A stretch of 16,603 nt of DNA from Sanchytrium tribonematis. Taxonomy: Eukaryota; Sanchytriomycota; Sanchytriomycetes; Sanchytriales; Sanchytriaceae. A model generated the notes under the pieces. That model saw nothing but the letters and a program-made list of their open reading frames with translations. It had not been told where the DNA came from and ran no database searches. The position numbers and the translations under genes are program-made. Positions 7,793 through 14,933 of the stretch are shown here, piece by piece; within the stretch, counting starts at the first letter, position 1, and the number at the start of each line of letters is the position of its first letter. Where the stretch lies: assembly GCA_018985235.1 (NCBI GenBank), contig JADGIG010000133.1:1-16603 (forward strand). Reading direction: 5' to 3'.

Positions 7793-8893
7793 TTATTTAC
7801 TTATTGAAACTTTCATAGAAGAATTGTCGGAAAGAGTGCTCAGATTTTCAGGCAATGTTTCTTTTTCCAAAGTTACTTGATCAACATTCGTTTGTTGATT
7901 AACAGTCATGTCATGCTCTGACGTTTCATTTGAAGGTTCCGCACTTTGCGCAGGAACAATTACATCGGCATTATCTGTTGTACCATCAGCAGCTGTGGGG
8001 TTTGGTAAGGGCATGGCAGTTCGAGTGAAAAATAAAACTTGGTCTTCATAGACAAATTTTGGTATATACTTTTCATGTTTTATAGTAAACCGTTGAAATC
8101 CGAATAAAACATAGTAAAATAATGGAAATGCTGAAAAAAAATAATTTAAACCTAAGTAGCAATCACTGCATGTCTCATATGTCACAAATTTTACAAGATA
8201 AGTCACAGATTGAACCAGAAGAGATATTTGAATCAAGATAACGACCCACATTAAACTGTAATTGCTACCCGAGAATATTTTTGCATCTGAGCGCAACTTT
8301 TGGGGCTCTAAATACATAGCAGAAGCGATTGTGATAATTATTATAGGTAGAAAATTGAATATAATATGAATTATAGCCTCTGTGTTTTCCTGGACAACAA
8401 CCAAAGCTATCAATTCTGTTAGATAAACTAAAGTGAGCATAGCGCCAATTGCTTTATGAATTTTGACAATTTTCGTTGTAAAATTATTAGATTTCTCGAA
8501 GACTCCATAATAAAATAGTTCATAATAAGTTGGCATTCCTTTGAAACATAAATAATACTGCCACATCGCAGTACAGACAAAACAAATGACATCCAAAAAG
8601 TCAATATCACTGACATCCCAAATTGGATCTGACCGACTTGAGATTTTTACGATGGAAACTATCAGCCAGCCCGTTAACGGAAATATTAAGTAAATGCTCA
8701 GCATTTTGTAAAAATTAGATTTGTAAGGATTGTCTGTCACGCACATCAGACTCATGAAGCAGACAACACCGAATAAAAATGTTGAGTAAGCGGTATGGTA
8801 CAAACTGACAGAATCTACATGAAGACCAAGCATCCAACTTGTAAATATTGTCATCACGAATGCCATCAGAGGCACAAAAAGAGAATCATTCAT
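7793..8893 (-). CDS. Multi-pass membrane protein of unknown function
   Basis: I do not recognise this family. From the ATG at 8891-8893 it is 366 residues. About eight hydrophobic segments follow one another: FVPLMAFVMTIFTSW near the N-terminus, then TAYSTFLFGVVCFMSLMCV, MLSIYLIFPLTGWLIVSIV, VICFVCTAMWQYYLCF, IGAMLTLVYLTELIALVVV, FNFLPIIIITIASAMYL, LMWVVILIQISLLVQSV and YFFSAFPLFYYVLFGF. The last 85 residues are a polar, low-complexity tail rich in Thr, Glu, Asn and Ser. An EPQKLRS loop separates helices 6 and 7. Seven or eight helices plus a soluble tail would suit a receptor-like or transporter-like protein, but no signature motif of either was found. The open frame continues a few codons upstream (to 8914) without an ATG. 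Confidence 0.65.
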   Translation of the reverse strand: MNDSLFVPLMAFVMTIFTSWMLGLHVDSVSLYHTAYSTFLFGVVCFMSLMCVTDNPYKSNFYKMLSIYLIFPLTGWLIVSIVKISSRSDPIWDVSDIDFLDVICFVCTAMWQYYLCFKGMPTYYELFYYGVFEKSNNFTTKIVKIHKAIGAMLTLVYLTELIALVVVQENTEAIIHIIFNFLPIIIITIASAMYLEPQKLRSDAKIFSGSNYSLMWVVILIQISLLVQSVTYLVKFVTYETCSDCYLGLNYFFSAFPLFYYVLFGFQRFTIKHEKYIPKFVYEDQVLFFTRTAMPLPNPTAADGTTDNADVIVPAQSAEPSNETSEHDMTVNQQTNVDQVTLEKETLPENLSTLSDNSSMKVSISK

Positions 8894-9371
8894 TATATTA
8901 GCTTGTTTCACCAAACAACGTCTCTTTAAAAAATATTTTGTGAGTTTTAAAATGCTTTTCTTTTCATGGTTAACATTGTTAGTGAGTTAAGATACATTTC
9001 ATTTCTTAAGAAAAGTATTGATGTTGAGTAAGAATATTTGGGCGCTGAAATTAATTATTATATTCGAGAACGGATATTGTGTCAAAAACATGATAATGAA
9101 AAGTAAAGTTGAAAAGCATAAGAGGCTCTTCTTGAAAAATATCCAGTGAAATAATTGGAAAACAAGAAAGGTTTTTGGCTTGAAGCTATAGTGCAACATC
9201 GTTTTTTTGGTCATGTATATTGTACAATATCAATTTAGTAGAGAACTAGTTTATATGAAAAGGCGTGGATGCATTCACTAATGTCGAACTATATAAAAGA
9301 GCCTTGGATGAAATTGAAAAATGTATTGAAAAGTTTAAAAACCTGTTTGGCTTATCAGTTCGTAATGCTTC
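8894..9371. other. 478-bp divergent intergenic region upstream of OTC
   Basis: This is the largest gap in the right half and must hold promoters for the two divergent genes. A TATA-like box lies at 9292-9298. It also holds a 71-codon minus-strand frame (9214 to 8999, ATG start, very hydrophobic) that could be a small membrane protein or just the antisense of Lys/Glu-rich sequence. On the plus strand there are protein-like tracts in several frames (9090-9240, and 9262-9375 encoding a region around LYKRALDEIEKCIEKF), which would need short introns to join. I cannot decide between a small spliced gene and decayed sequence. Confidence 0.4.
9292..9298 (+). promoter_or_regulatory. Possible TATA box for the OTC gene
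   Basis: TATAAAA lies 74-80 bp upstream of the OTC start codon, a spacing compatible with a TATA element. In AT-rich DNA such a heptamer is expected by chance, so the call rests mainly on position. Confidence 0.3.
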
Positions 9372-10256
9372 ATGAAACATTTAATTAGTCTGAAGAATTT
9401 ACATATCGATGAAATTCGAGAAATTGTCAAATTGGCACATCAGATCAAAGCTGATCCACTAAAATACAAAATCCAGGGCAAAAAGTCTATGGCCATTTAT
9501 TTTGAAAAACCCAGTACAAGAACAAGATTAAGCGCTCATGTTGCATGCTCAAAATTAGATTTGCAACCAATTTCTTTGGATCCAAATGCATTACAACTAG
9601 GTAAAGAAAGCATTAGGGACACGGCTGAAGTTATGTCCAGTATGGTAAACGGAATATTTGCAAGGGCAAGCGATCAATTTTTAATACAATTTGCAAAATA
9701 CTCTAAAATTCCAGTTATTAATGCTTTATCTGAAAAATATCACCCAACTCAAATATTGGCTGATTTGATGACCATGGAGGAGGCTGGAATCAAAAAGAAA
9801 TGCACGGTCGCTTGGATAGGAGACGGAAACAACATTCTGAATTCAATGCTGGTTAGCTATCCACGAATGGGAATACAATTAAAAATTGCCTGTCCACCAG
9901 GATATGGGCCATTAAAAGAAGCTCTTTCACTTTCTAAAAGCTCCGTCTGCCCGCCAATATTTACAAATCCGATGGAAGCAGCAAAAAATGCAGATTTTAT
10001 TATGACAGATGTATTTATCTCTATGGGGCAAGAGGAAGAAAAAACGAAGCGGTTAAATGATTTCAAAGGTTATCAAGTCAATGAAAAATTATTAGCAATA
10101 GCAAAAAGCGATTGTAAATTTATGCACTGCCTTCCTAGAACTTTACATGAGGTCACTGATGATGTATTTTACGGTAAACAATCGTTAGTCTTCGGGCAGG
10201 CTGAGAACAGGCTGCACACTATTCAGGCTGTATTTTATCACTTTTTAAAAGATTAA
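9372..10256 (+). CDS. Ornithine carbamoyltransferase (OTC)
   Basis: The 294-residue protein joins carbamoyl phosphate and ornithine to citrulline in arginine synthesis. All diagnostic sites are visible: STRTR at 48-52 (carbamoyl phosphate), HPTQ at 124-127, GDGNN at 150-154, the ornithine-loop SMGQE at 217-221, HCLP at 252-255 with the catalytic Cys, and AENRLHTIQAV near the end. The SMG loop and HCLP separate it from aspartate carbamoyltransferase. The protein starts directly at the first strand of the mature enzyme (MKHLISLKNL), so there is no mitochondrial presequence, and at 294 residues it is slightly short. Cytosolic OTC is known in baker's yeast, so cytosolic location is a fair inference. 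A seven-codon upstream frame (9365-9388) overlaps the start codon out of frame. The downstream neighbour on the opposite strand ends nine bases after the OTC stop (convergent). Confidence 0.95.
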   Translation: MKHLISLKNLHIDEIREIVKLAHQIKADPLKYKIQGKKSMAIYFEKPSTRTRLSAHVACSKLDLQPISLDPNALQLGKESIRDTAEVMSSMVNGIFARASDQFLIQFAKYSKIPVINALSEKYHPTQILADLMTMEEAGIKKKCTVAWIGDGNNILNSMLVSYPRMGIQLKIACPPGYGPLKEALSLSKSSVCPPIFTNPMEAAKNADFIMTDVFISMGQEEEKTKRLNDFKGYQVNEKLLAIAKSDCKFMHCLPRTLHEVTDDVFYGKQSLVFGQAENRLHTIQAVFYHFLKD

Positions 10257-10264
10257 ATAATAAA

Positions 10265-10906
10265 TTAGACTGCATCGCAATTACTGAAAAAGGCCTTGGT
10301 GATTTCATACCAGAAAAAGTCCTGACTGGGTGATTTTCTGGCAAAATTTGGCTGTTTTTTATAATAAAAAATTGCTGCTTCTAATGCCAATTCACTTGTC
10401 AATCCCCATAAACAGTCTTCTTCGTTTAGTTCAAACTGATGGCAGCGTATAATTGTTGATTTGTTGTGTTTAATAGCATTGGGATTTGTTTTGTAAAATT
10501 TAGAATTTTTAACATCCCAATCGTTGTATTGATAGTTGGTCGGCTCTAGCATTAGTTGGAACTCAAAATAATAAATTTTATCCACTTCATCTGGATTCGC
10601 GATGGGTTCAAAAATTTCGCACTTTGCCAAGACAGGATATACAAGAAGACCATGCGCTGAAATACAAGGCTGTAAGACTTGAATAACATCGCATTCAATA
10701 AGTCCAATTTCTTCCTTCGCCTCTCTAATAGCTGTTTCTACTACCGTTGCATCAACTGAATCATGCTTGCCACCAGGAAAGCAGATTTGGCCAGGGTGAC
10801 TTTTTAATTTTGCACTACGTTTTGTCAATAGAATATACTCCTTTCCTTTTTCTATGATTAGAATCAACACAGCAGCCAGTTTTGACTTTAAAATATCGAT
10901 ATTCAT
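10265..10906 (-). CDS. Nudix hydrolase, CoA diphosphatase-like (NUDT7/NUDT8/PCD1 type)
   Basis: The ATG at 10904-10906 gives 213 residues beginning MNIDILKSKLAAVLILI. An upstream extension of the frame to 11083 is rejected because it is antisense to the carrier gene. The CoA-specific pre-motif LLTKRSAKLKSHPGQICFPGG covers 26-46, and the Nudix box follows directly (GGK at 45-47, REAKEEIGL at 61-69, with the metal-binding RE..EE intact). This pair defines the subfamily that hydrolyses CoA and its derivatives to 3',5'-ADP and phosphopantetheine. The motif carries Lys where an Arg is typical (LKSHPG). No C-terminal peroxisomal tripeptide is present (it ends CDAV), so a mitochondrial or cytosolic site is more likely than peroxisomal; an N-terminal targeting signal is not obvious. 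The last 80 residues extend beyond the core Nudix fold. Confidence 0.9.
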   Translation of the reverse strand: MNIDILKSKLAAVLILIIEKGKEYILLTKRSAKLKSHPGQICFPGGKHDSVDATVVETAIREAKEEIGLIECDVIQVLQPCISAHGLLVYPVLAKCEIFEPIANPDEVDKIYYFEFQLMLEPTNYQYNDWDVKNSKFYKTNPNAIKHNKSTIIRCHQFELNEEDCLWGLTSELALEAAIFYYKKQPNFARKSPSQDFFWYEITKAFFSNCDAV

Positions 10907-10943
10907 CACACAATTACTCCTTTTGTGGCAAAGATTGGGCTTG
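10907..10943. promoter_or_regulatory. 37-bp shared divergent promoter space
   Basis: The start codons of the Nudix gene (minus) and the mitochondrial carrier gene (plus) are only 37 bp apart. Either the promoters overlap the opposing coding sequences or initiation is bidirectional. No TATA-like element is visible in the space itself. Confidence 0.5.
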
Positions 10944-11705
10944 ATGACCACTTTGATAGAAGAAGAGCTAGAATTATGGAAAGATTTTCTTAGCGGTGTT
11001 ATTGGGGGAGTGTCCGGACTAGTTGCTGGCCAGCCTTTTGATGTAATAAAGTGTAAACTACAAGCGACTTCGATGACTTTCAAAGAAACTTATTCAAGTA
11101 TTAAGAAACCATTTGGCTTTTTTAGTGGTATGGCGTCACCTATGTGCGGAGTTGCTGCGATTAATGCTGTTTTGTTTACTGTGTATGGAGGAATGACTGG
11201 ACCAACTCTGTGGGACGTTTATTTTGCAGGTTGTGCGGCAGGTTTTACTCAATCTGTCATCGCAGTTCCAATCGAGCTAACAAAAATCCAGTCGCAAATT
11301 CACGGCAATGGAAGTATATATCACTTTCGAAGAATATTTCGAGAAAAAGGAATTAAAGGATTATATAGAGGATCTTTGGCAACCGTTCTTCGTGATACTC
11401 CGAGCTATGGTATATATTTCGCAGTATATGAAGGGCTATGTAGCGAAAATCCAACGAGCGCTGAAATGCTAATGAATGGCGGACTGGCTGGAATTTTTGG
11501 ATGGATATTTACGTACCCTATTGATGTTGCCAAGACTGTGATCCAAAGTTCTGAGAATCATACTTTTAAATCAATCTGGAATCTTAATCATCCTACGAGG
11601 TGGTACTTTCGGGGATTGACTGCGACACTTTTGCGAGCCATTCCTACAAATGCACTGACTTTCTTTGCGTATTCGCATAGTATGAAATTATTAGAAAATA
11701 TTTGA
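10944..11705 (+). CDS. Mitochondrial carrier protein (carnitine/basic amino acid carrier group)
   Basis: This SLC25 family member would exchange a metabolite across the inner mitochondrial membrane. From the ATG at 10944 it has 253 residues with three tandem repeats carrying the signature P-x-(D/E)-x-x-K: PFDVIK at 31-36, PIELTK at 109-114 and PIDVAK at 192-197. The first repeat has the GQPFD form and the second repeat has RDTPSYGIYF (150-159). Both are typical of the carnitine/acylcarnitine, ornithine and SLC25A29/45/48-like group; they exclude the ADP/ATP carrier, which has RRRMMM. It is shorter than the usual ~300 residues, with trimmed loops. The substrate cannot be fixed from sequence; ornithine or another basic amino acid would fit the nearby OTC but is only suggestive. 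An upstream frame extension to 10854 overlaps the Nudix gene and is rejected. Confidence 0.9.
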   Translation: MTTLIEEELELWKDFLSGVIGGVSGLVAGQPFDVIKCKLQATSMTFKETYSSIKKPFGFFSGMASPMCGVAAINAVLFTVYGGMTGPTLWDVYFAGCAAGFTQSVIAVPIELTKIQSQIHGNGSIYHFRRIFREKGIKGLYRGSLATVLRDTPSYGIYFAVYEGLCSENPTSAEMLMNGGLAGIFGWIFTYPIDVAKTVIQSSENHTFKSIWNLNHPTRWYFRGLTATLLRAIPTNALTFFAYSHSMKLLENI

Positions 11706-11706
11706 T

Positions 11707-12183
11707 TTATTGCGTCTTGCTTTTTGCGATCAATGAGGAACCTAATTTTGCAAAAATCTTTCCGTTGGCTGGTAATAAATATTGCTTATACAATGGCCCC
11801 AAAAACGGTACATGCATGTACAAGTCTCTTAAAGACCAAACTTCCTCAATTTTCACAATTTTGCCACCTCCAAATGTAAAACTAATCAAGGTTCGTAGCA
11901 TCAAAGGAATGAAGAAAAGCTTGTACTTAATCGTGCAGTCAATCGTAACAACATTTTGGTCAGAAGTGATGCTGTGAATAGTAGGTGATGGGCTCAAATA
12001 TCTGGCGACCAATGCGAAAGATGACTGGATGCCTTGTTTGGCATTCAAAGACATGAGTGGATCAGTGTATAAGCAATCGTCATCTAAATGAGCGCTTAAA
12101 GCTCTGGATTGCTCTGCCAAGTCACTTGAGTATAATGCATTGTGTACTGTCTTTGCTTGAGTGCGTTGTTCTGATGCAACCAT
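11707..12183 (-). CDS. SnoaL/NTF2-like domain protein
   Basis: The protein is 158 residues, starting at the ATG in 12181-12183. Its layout is that of the NTF2-like cone: an N-terminal helical part (ALYSSDLAEQSRALSAHLDDDCLYTDPLM), a middle (SITSDQNVVTIDCTIKYKL), then strands with FTFGGGKIVKIEEVWSLRDL and a C-terminal stretch LGPLYKQYLLPANG. The pattern EEVWSLRDL followed by hydrophobic, PxLG and xxYK is one I associate with SnoaL-like proteins of fungi; this is recalled, not searched. No catalytic residues can be assigned with confidence. No signal peptide is seen. Its stop codon is one base from the carrier stop on the opposite strand, so the two transcripts must overlap at their 3' ends. Confidence 0.7.
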   Translation of the reverse strand: MVASEQRTQAKTVHNALYSSDLAEQSRALSAHLDDDCLYTDPLMSLNAKQGIQSSFALVARYLSPSPTIHSITSDQNVVTIDCTIKYKLFFIPLMLRTLISFTFGGGKIVKIEEVWSLRDLYMHVPFLGPLYKQYLLPANGKIFAKLGSSLIAKSKTQ

Positions 12184-12402
12184 TCTTGTTTTAAAGGAGC
12201 AAAACTATTGATATGGCTTTCAGGTCGTTAGGGGCTAATAGATTTCAATGTGCACTGGCGTAAAACTTTGACTAGTCTGATTTAGTCATATTTGAAATTC
12301 TGTCAGATACATGGAATTCCGAGCTAGTTCAAAAAACAAAATCATGATTTGGGTCAAGAGTAATCAGAAATTGTAAGCTGAATGGACGTCCATTGAAACA
12401 AG

Positions 12403-13026
12403 ATGTTTGTTTATCTTTACCTGGCTTTCGGGATAATTCTGGTTACTAAACTAAATCATGAAGGTCTCCATGTTCTCATATATCAAATCCAATATGCAGT
12501 TGTAGCCTTAATCTCCCTTATTTTGTGTATCATGATAAAAAAATCTAATCCGGGATTCCTTGGAAATCCAATAGTCCGGGTTAAATCAAATTCGCTCTCA
12601 GATCTTAAAGATAGTCTACTGGCGAAAAGGCCAAAGAAAATCAATTTTGTATTGCCCTTAACAGATCAAGACCAAAAATTTGAAAATTACTGTGCCATAT
12701 GTCGGACTTTCAAAAATGACAAGGTGTATCATTGCAATCAAGTTGGAAGATGTGTGGAGCAATTCGACCACTTCTGTTTTTTGTTTGAAAATGCAATTGG
12801 AAAGAATAATTATAATTTGTTTCTTTTTACCTTGATTGTTCTAGACGTAATTGTTTTATGGACGATAGTAATATTTAGAGATTACAGAAATGGATTTGAA
12901 TTGGCTGCGTTTATTTCTTTATTGTTTTGCGGATTATTCTCTTTTGCGTTAACTGGATTTCACTGCTATTTAAAATTAAGTAAGAAGCGAACTGTAGATA
13001 TACTGCTAAGTAATAAAGTAAAATGA
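12403..13026 (+). CDS. Degenerate DHHC-type palmitoyltransferase-like membrane protein
   Basis: Topology matches protein S-acyltransferases: membrane segments at about 2-16 and 27-46, a cytosolic Cys-rich domain (97-140), and segments at about 139-158 and 166-190. In the Cys-rich domain C97xxC100, H110C111, C117, and N135 to F140 of the GxxNxxxF motif are present, but DHHC reads DHFC (122-125), the second Cys of HCxxC is Val114, and the Cys of NC is Ala131. Each missing residue is a zinc ligand in the family. The catalytic Cys125 is retained. The post-membrane TTxE motif reads RTVD. At 207 residues it is short. It may be a divergent active enzyme or a pseudoenzyme. It converges on the AN1 gene with eight bases between stops. 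Confidence 0.85.
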   Translation: MFVYLYLAFGIILVTKLNHEGLHVLIYQIQYAVVALISLILCIMIKKSNPGFLGNPIVRVKSNSLSDLKDSLLAKRPKKINFVLPLTDQDQKFENYCAICRTFKNDKVYHCNQVGRCVEQFDHFCFLFENAIGKNNYNLFLFTLIVLDVIVLWTIVIFRDYRNGFELAAFISLLFCGLFSFALTGFHCYLKLSKKRTVDILLSNKVK

Positions 13027-13034
13027 TTCTTAAT

Positions 13035-13478
13035 TTATTGCACAGGGCACTCTTTTCTTTTAACATCAAATATGTTAAACCCAGATTTAGATTTTTTCGG
13101 AACACATTTGTGATCCATAGGATGTCGATGAGTAAGACATAATTCTAGCCTACAGTCTTTGCACGTAGTGGTTACAGACTTTTTTTGCTTACAGAATTGG
13201 CACTGTTTTACGTTAATAGAGTCTGTTTTTTGACATTTGTTTCTAATGTGCTGTTCCACACGGATATTTGGGTCTTCTCCTTGTGGAATGGCTACGGGAT
13301 TACCGCAAACCATGCACTTGATAGTGCGATTTGTATTTTTAATCTGATTTGGACAATCATGAGATTTAAAATGTTCATCACAGTAATTATTCTTACAAGA
13401 ATAACAAGAAAACGGGAGAAAGTCAATTTTAAGACACTCTCCAACAATACATCGTTTCCCTACAGTCAAGACAGACAT
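13035..13478 (-). CDS. AN1-type zinc finger protein (ZFAND2/Cuz1-like)
   Basis: The 147-residue protein carries two AN1 zinc fingers. The first runs C10 to C42 (GKRCIVGECLKIDFLPFSCYSC, then CDEHF and HDC); the second runs C93 to C125 (CQFCKQKKSVTTTCKDC, CLTH, DHKC). Between them lies CMVCGNPVAIPQGEDPNIRVE (55-75), the linker typical of ZFAND2-class proteins. These bind the proteasome and p97/Cdc48 and help handle misfolded or stress-induced protein (family knowledge). The start is set at the ATG at 13476-13478; the frame has one further TTG codon upstream. N-terminal residues match the family (MSVLTVGKRC versus M..x..GKHC). No ubiquitin-interacting motif is evident in the short C-terminus. 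Confidence 0.9.
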   Translation of the reverse strand: MSVLTVGKRCIVGECLKIDFLPFSCYSCKNNYCDEHFKSHDCPNQIKNTNRTIKCMVCGNPVAIPQGEDPNIRVEQHIRNKCQKTDSINVKQCQFCKQKKSVTTTCKDCRLELCLTHRHPMDHKCVPKKSKSGFNIFDVKRKECPVQ

Positions 13479-13669
13479 CAATCTGTTTCACGTGCTGAGT
13501 TTTATTTTAACAAAAGTTGAACATTCCAGAAAAGATTGGAAATTAAAACAGAGCTCTGTGTCCAATCAAAGACTGCAGATGTGTTATTTTTCCCTGAGTT
13601 CAGACCTTTATACAGAGATTTTCGACATAAAAGGAGCGCACGGTATGGTATCCAACAACAATAATTCAA

Positions 13670-13903
13670 ATGGAATCCGCAATGATAGTTATGAGAAGCA
13701 AAAAAAATTGTGACACCTTACAAAAGACGGTGATGATGCGTAATACGATTGATAAAGTGTCTCGGGAGCACCCTCTGCAATTTTTAAGCCACCAGGGAGT
13801 TAGTCCAAGTGTCATGCATAGATATGTTGCGAAAATGATAAGAAATGGACAAACAACATTAGACTACGTTGGGAAAGATTTAGAATATTTGCAAAGTCTT
13901 TAA
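13670..13903 (+). CDS. Small unrecognised helical protein
   Basis: The 77-residue frame starts with ATG and ends with TAA. The first part is Met/Lys-rich (MESAMIVMRSKKNCDTLQKT); the second is amphipathic and helix-like with SREHPLQFLSHQG and YVGKDLEYLQSL at the end. I find no family signature. Coding-like sequence also exists just upstream in another frame (13590-13710, ending in a run of eight A at about 13700). A frame slip there or a short intron could extend the protein. A position between a divergent AN1 gene and CKS1 gives no functional hint. Confidence 0.35.
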   Translation: MESAMIVMRSKKNCDTLQKTVMMRNTIDKVSREHPLQFLSHQGVSPSVMHRYVAKMIRNGQTTLDYVGKDLEYLQSL

Positions 13904-14084
13904 ATAAATTCATATCAGGATGATAACGCATTTGTTTTGTTGTATACCCATTTTACAAATATAACAACTGTCAGTTTCTTACTCGAATGCCAATACAGTC
14001 TAAGTTGTTCTTGTTTCATTAAATAAAGTGCCCCAGTTGCTCTTGTTATTTTATGTAGTTGGTTCTCATAATTTATTCCAAAAC

Positions 14085-14439
14085 ATGGAGGTCTCTTCAG
14101 AAAACCCAGCCAATGCTAACAATAGCACCAATGATGACCCTGCAAAACACATTTATTATAGTCCCAAAGTTTATGACGATATATATGAGTATAGACAGGT
14201 TCATTTACCCAAAAAGCTATTTAACCATTTGCCACCAGAATTTCAAGGTTTTTTTGATTTACTTAGACCCGACATCAAGACCAGGTAAAATTAAGCCAAG
14301 GCTGTTATCTGAGGAAGAATTACGCTCAATTGGGGTACAGCAATCAACAGGATGGATAAATTTTGGCATCCATAATCCTGAACCACATATTCTTTTATTT
14401 CGTAGGAAACACAATGGCAACCGAGAAATCTCAAAGTAA
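14085..14439 (+). CDS. CKS1: Cyclin-dependent kinase regulatory subunit (CKS1/suc1), with one short intron
   Basis: The CKS fold is unmistakable: [18 protein letters not shown] in exon 1, then [18 protein letters not shown] and [12 protein letters not shown] in exon 2. These match the YSxxYxDxxYEYRHV, LGVQQSxGW and [12 protein letters not shown] blocks that bind CDK and phosphothreonine substrates. The start is ATG 14085; the upstream frame to 14028 lacks an ATG. The two halves lie in different frames, and a GT-AG segment beginning at 14248 restores continuity: ending at 14266 (19 nt, 111 residues) or at 14284 (37 nt, 105 residues). The 19-nt form keeps a DPTSRPG stretch that resembles NPETG in fission-yeast suc1; the 37-nt form gives a shorter loop. 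A one-base error in the run of seven T at 14249-14255 is the alternative. Confidence 0.9.
14248..14266 (+). other. Candidate 19-nt intron in CKS1
   Basis: The sequence GTTTTTTTGATTTACTTAG begins with GT and ends with AG; removing it joins exon 1 (CCAGAATTTCAAG) to ACCCGACATC and keeps the CKS frame. A longer end at 14284 (37 nt) is equally in frame. Confidence 0.55.
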
Positions 14440-14468
14440 ACAGTATGCTATTTATTGATTCATTACTA

Positions 14469-14933
14469 CTATATGAGGTATAATTTTCGCTCTTTGAACT
14501 TTTTTGTAGTTTGCCAAGCAGATGCAAATATTATAATTATTGAACTCAGGAGTGTCAATTGAACAGAAACTATGTACATTGCAATTAATTTGTTGTTTTT
14601 TGGAACATCGGGTATATAAAATGCAATTTTCTTGTACATCACATCCAAATGGAACAAGTAGAAGTACAAGAAGATTTCCAAAAACACAACAACAAATAAC
14701 ATTGCCCATTTTTCAAAATGGATATAATAGGGATCATAAAGATGGTGCCACGTCAAGGCACTACTGAAAAGTATTAATATAACAAAATATAGCCAATTAT
14801 TTGGTAAATGGAATAGGTATAAGCCGATGTTAAACATTGTATATCCAAATAAGGACCACTTTCTATGAAGTTCCATTTCAAGTGGCAAGGTGTCGAAAGT
14901 CCTTTTATGAAAACACATTGGCGATTTGTGCAT
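14469..14933 (-). CDS. Small multi-pass membrane protein, unrecognised
   Basis: From the ATG at 14931-14933 the protein is 154 residues. Four hydrophobic segments are visible: YTMFNIGLYLFHL, WLYFVILILFSSALTW, WAMLFVVVFLEIFLYFYLF and YIVSVQLTLLSSIIIIFASAW, ending with a basic tail (KKFKERKLYLI). A cluster of aromatic and His residues (WHHLYDPYYIHFEKW) lies between segments 2 and 3. I do not recognise a family. The codons before LEMELHRKWSLFG look unlike a membrane-protein start. A 34-nt GT-AG segment (14902-14935) would join this frame to an open tract on the same strand (14936-15057), suggesting a longer, spliced N-terminus. CKS1 lies 29 bp away on the opposite strand, stop to stop. Confidence 0.55.
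   Translation of the reverse strand: MHKSPMCFHKRTFDTLPLEMELHRKWSLFGYTMFNIGLYLFHLPNNWLYFVILILFSSALTWHHLYDPYYIHFEKWAMLFVVVFLEIFLYFYLFHLDVMYKKIAFYIPDVPKNNKLIAMYIVSVQLTLLSSIIIIFASAWQTTKKFKERKLYLI

Noticed and set aside
9857-10066. 69-codon minus-strand frame inside OTC
   Set aside because: It is antisense to well-conserved OTC motifs.
10854-10943. N-terminal extension of the carrier
   Set aside because: It overlaps the Nudix coding start on the other strand and adds residues absent from SLC25 proteins; the ATG at 10944 leads straight into the first repeat.
10907-11083. N-terminal extension of the Nudix protein
   Set aside because: The extra 59 residues are the antisense of the carrier's first repeat; the internal ATG at 10906 starts right at the Nudix fold.
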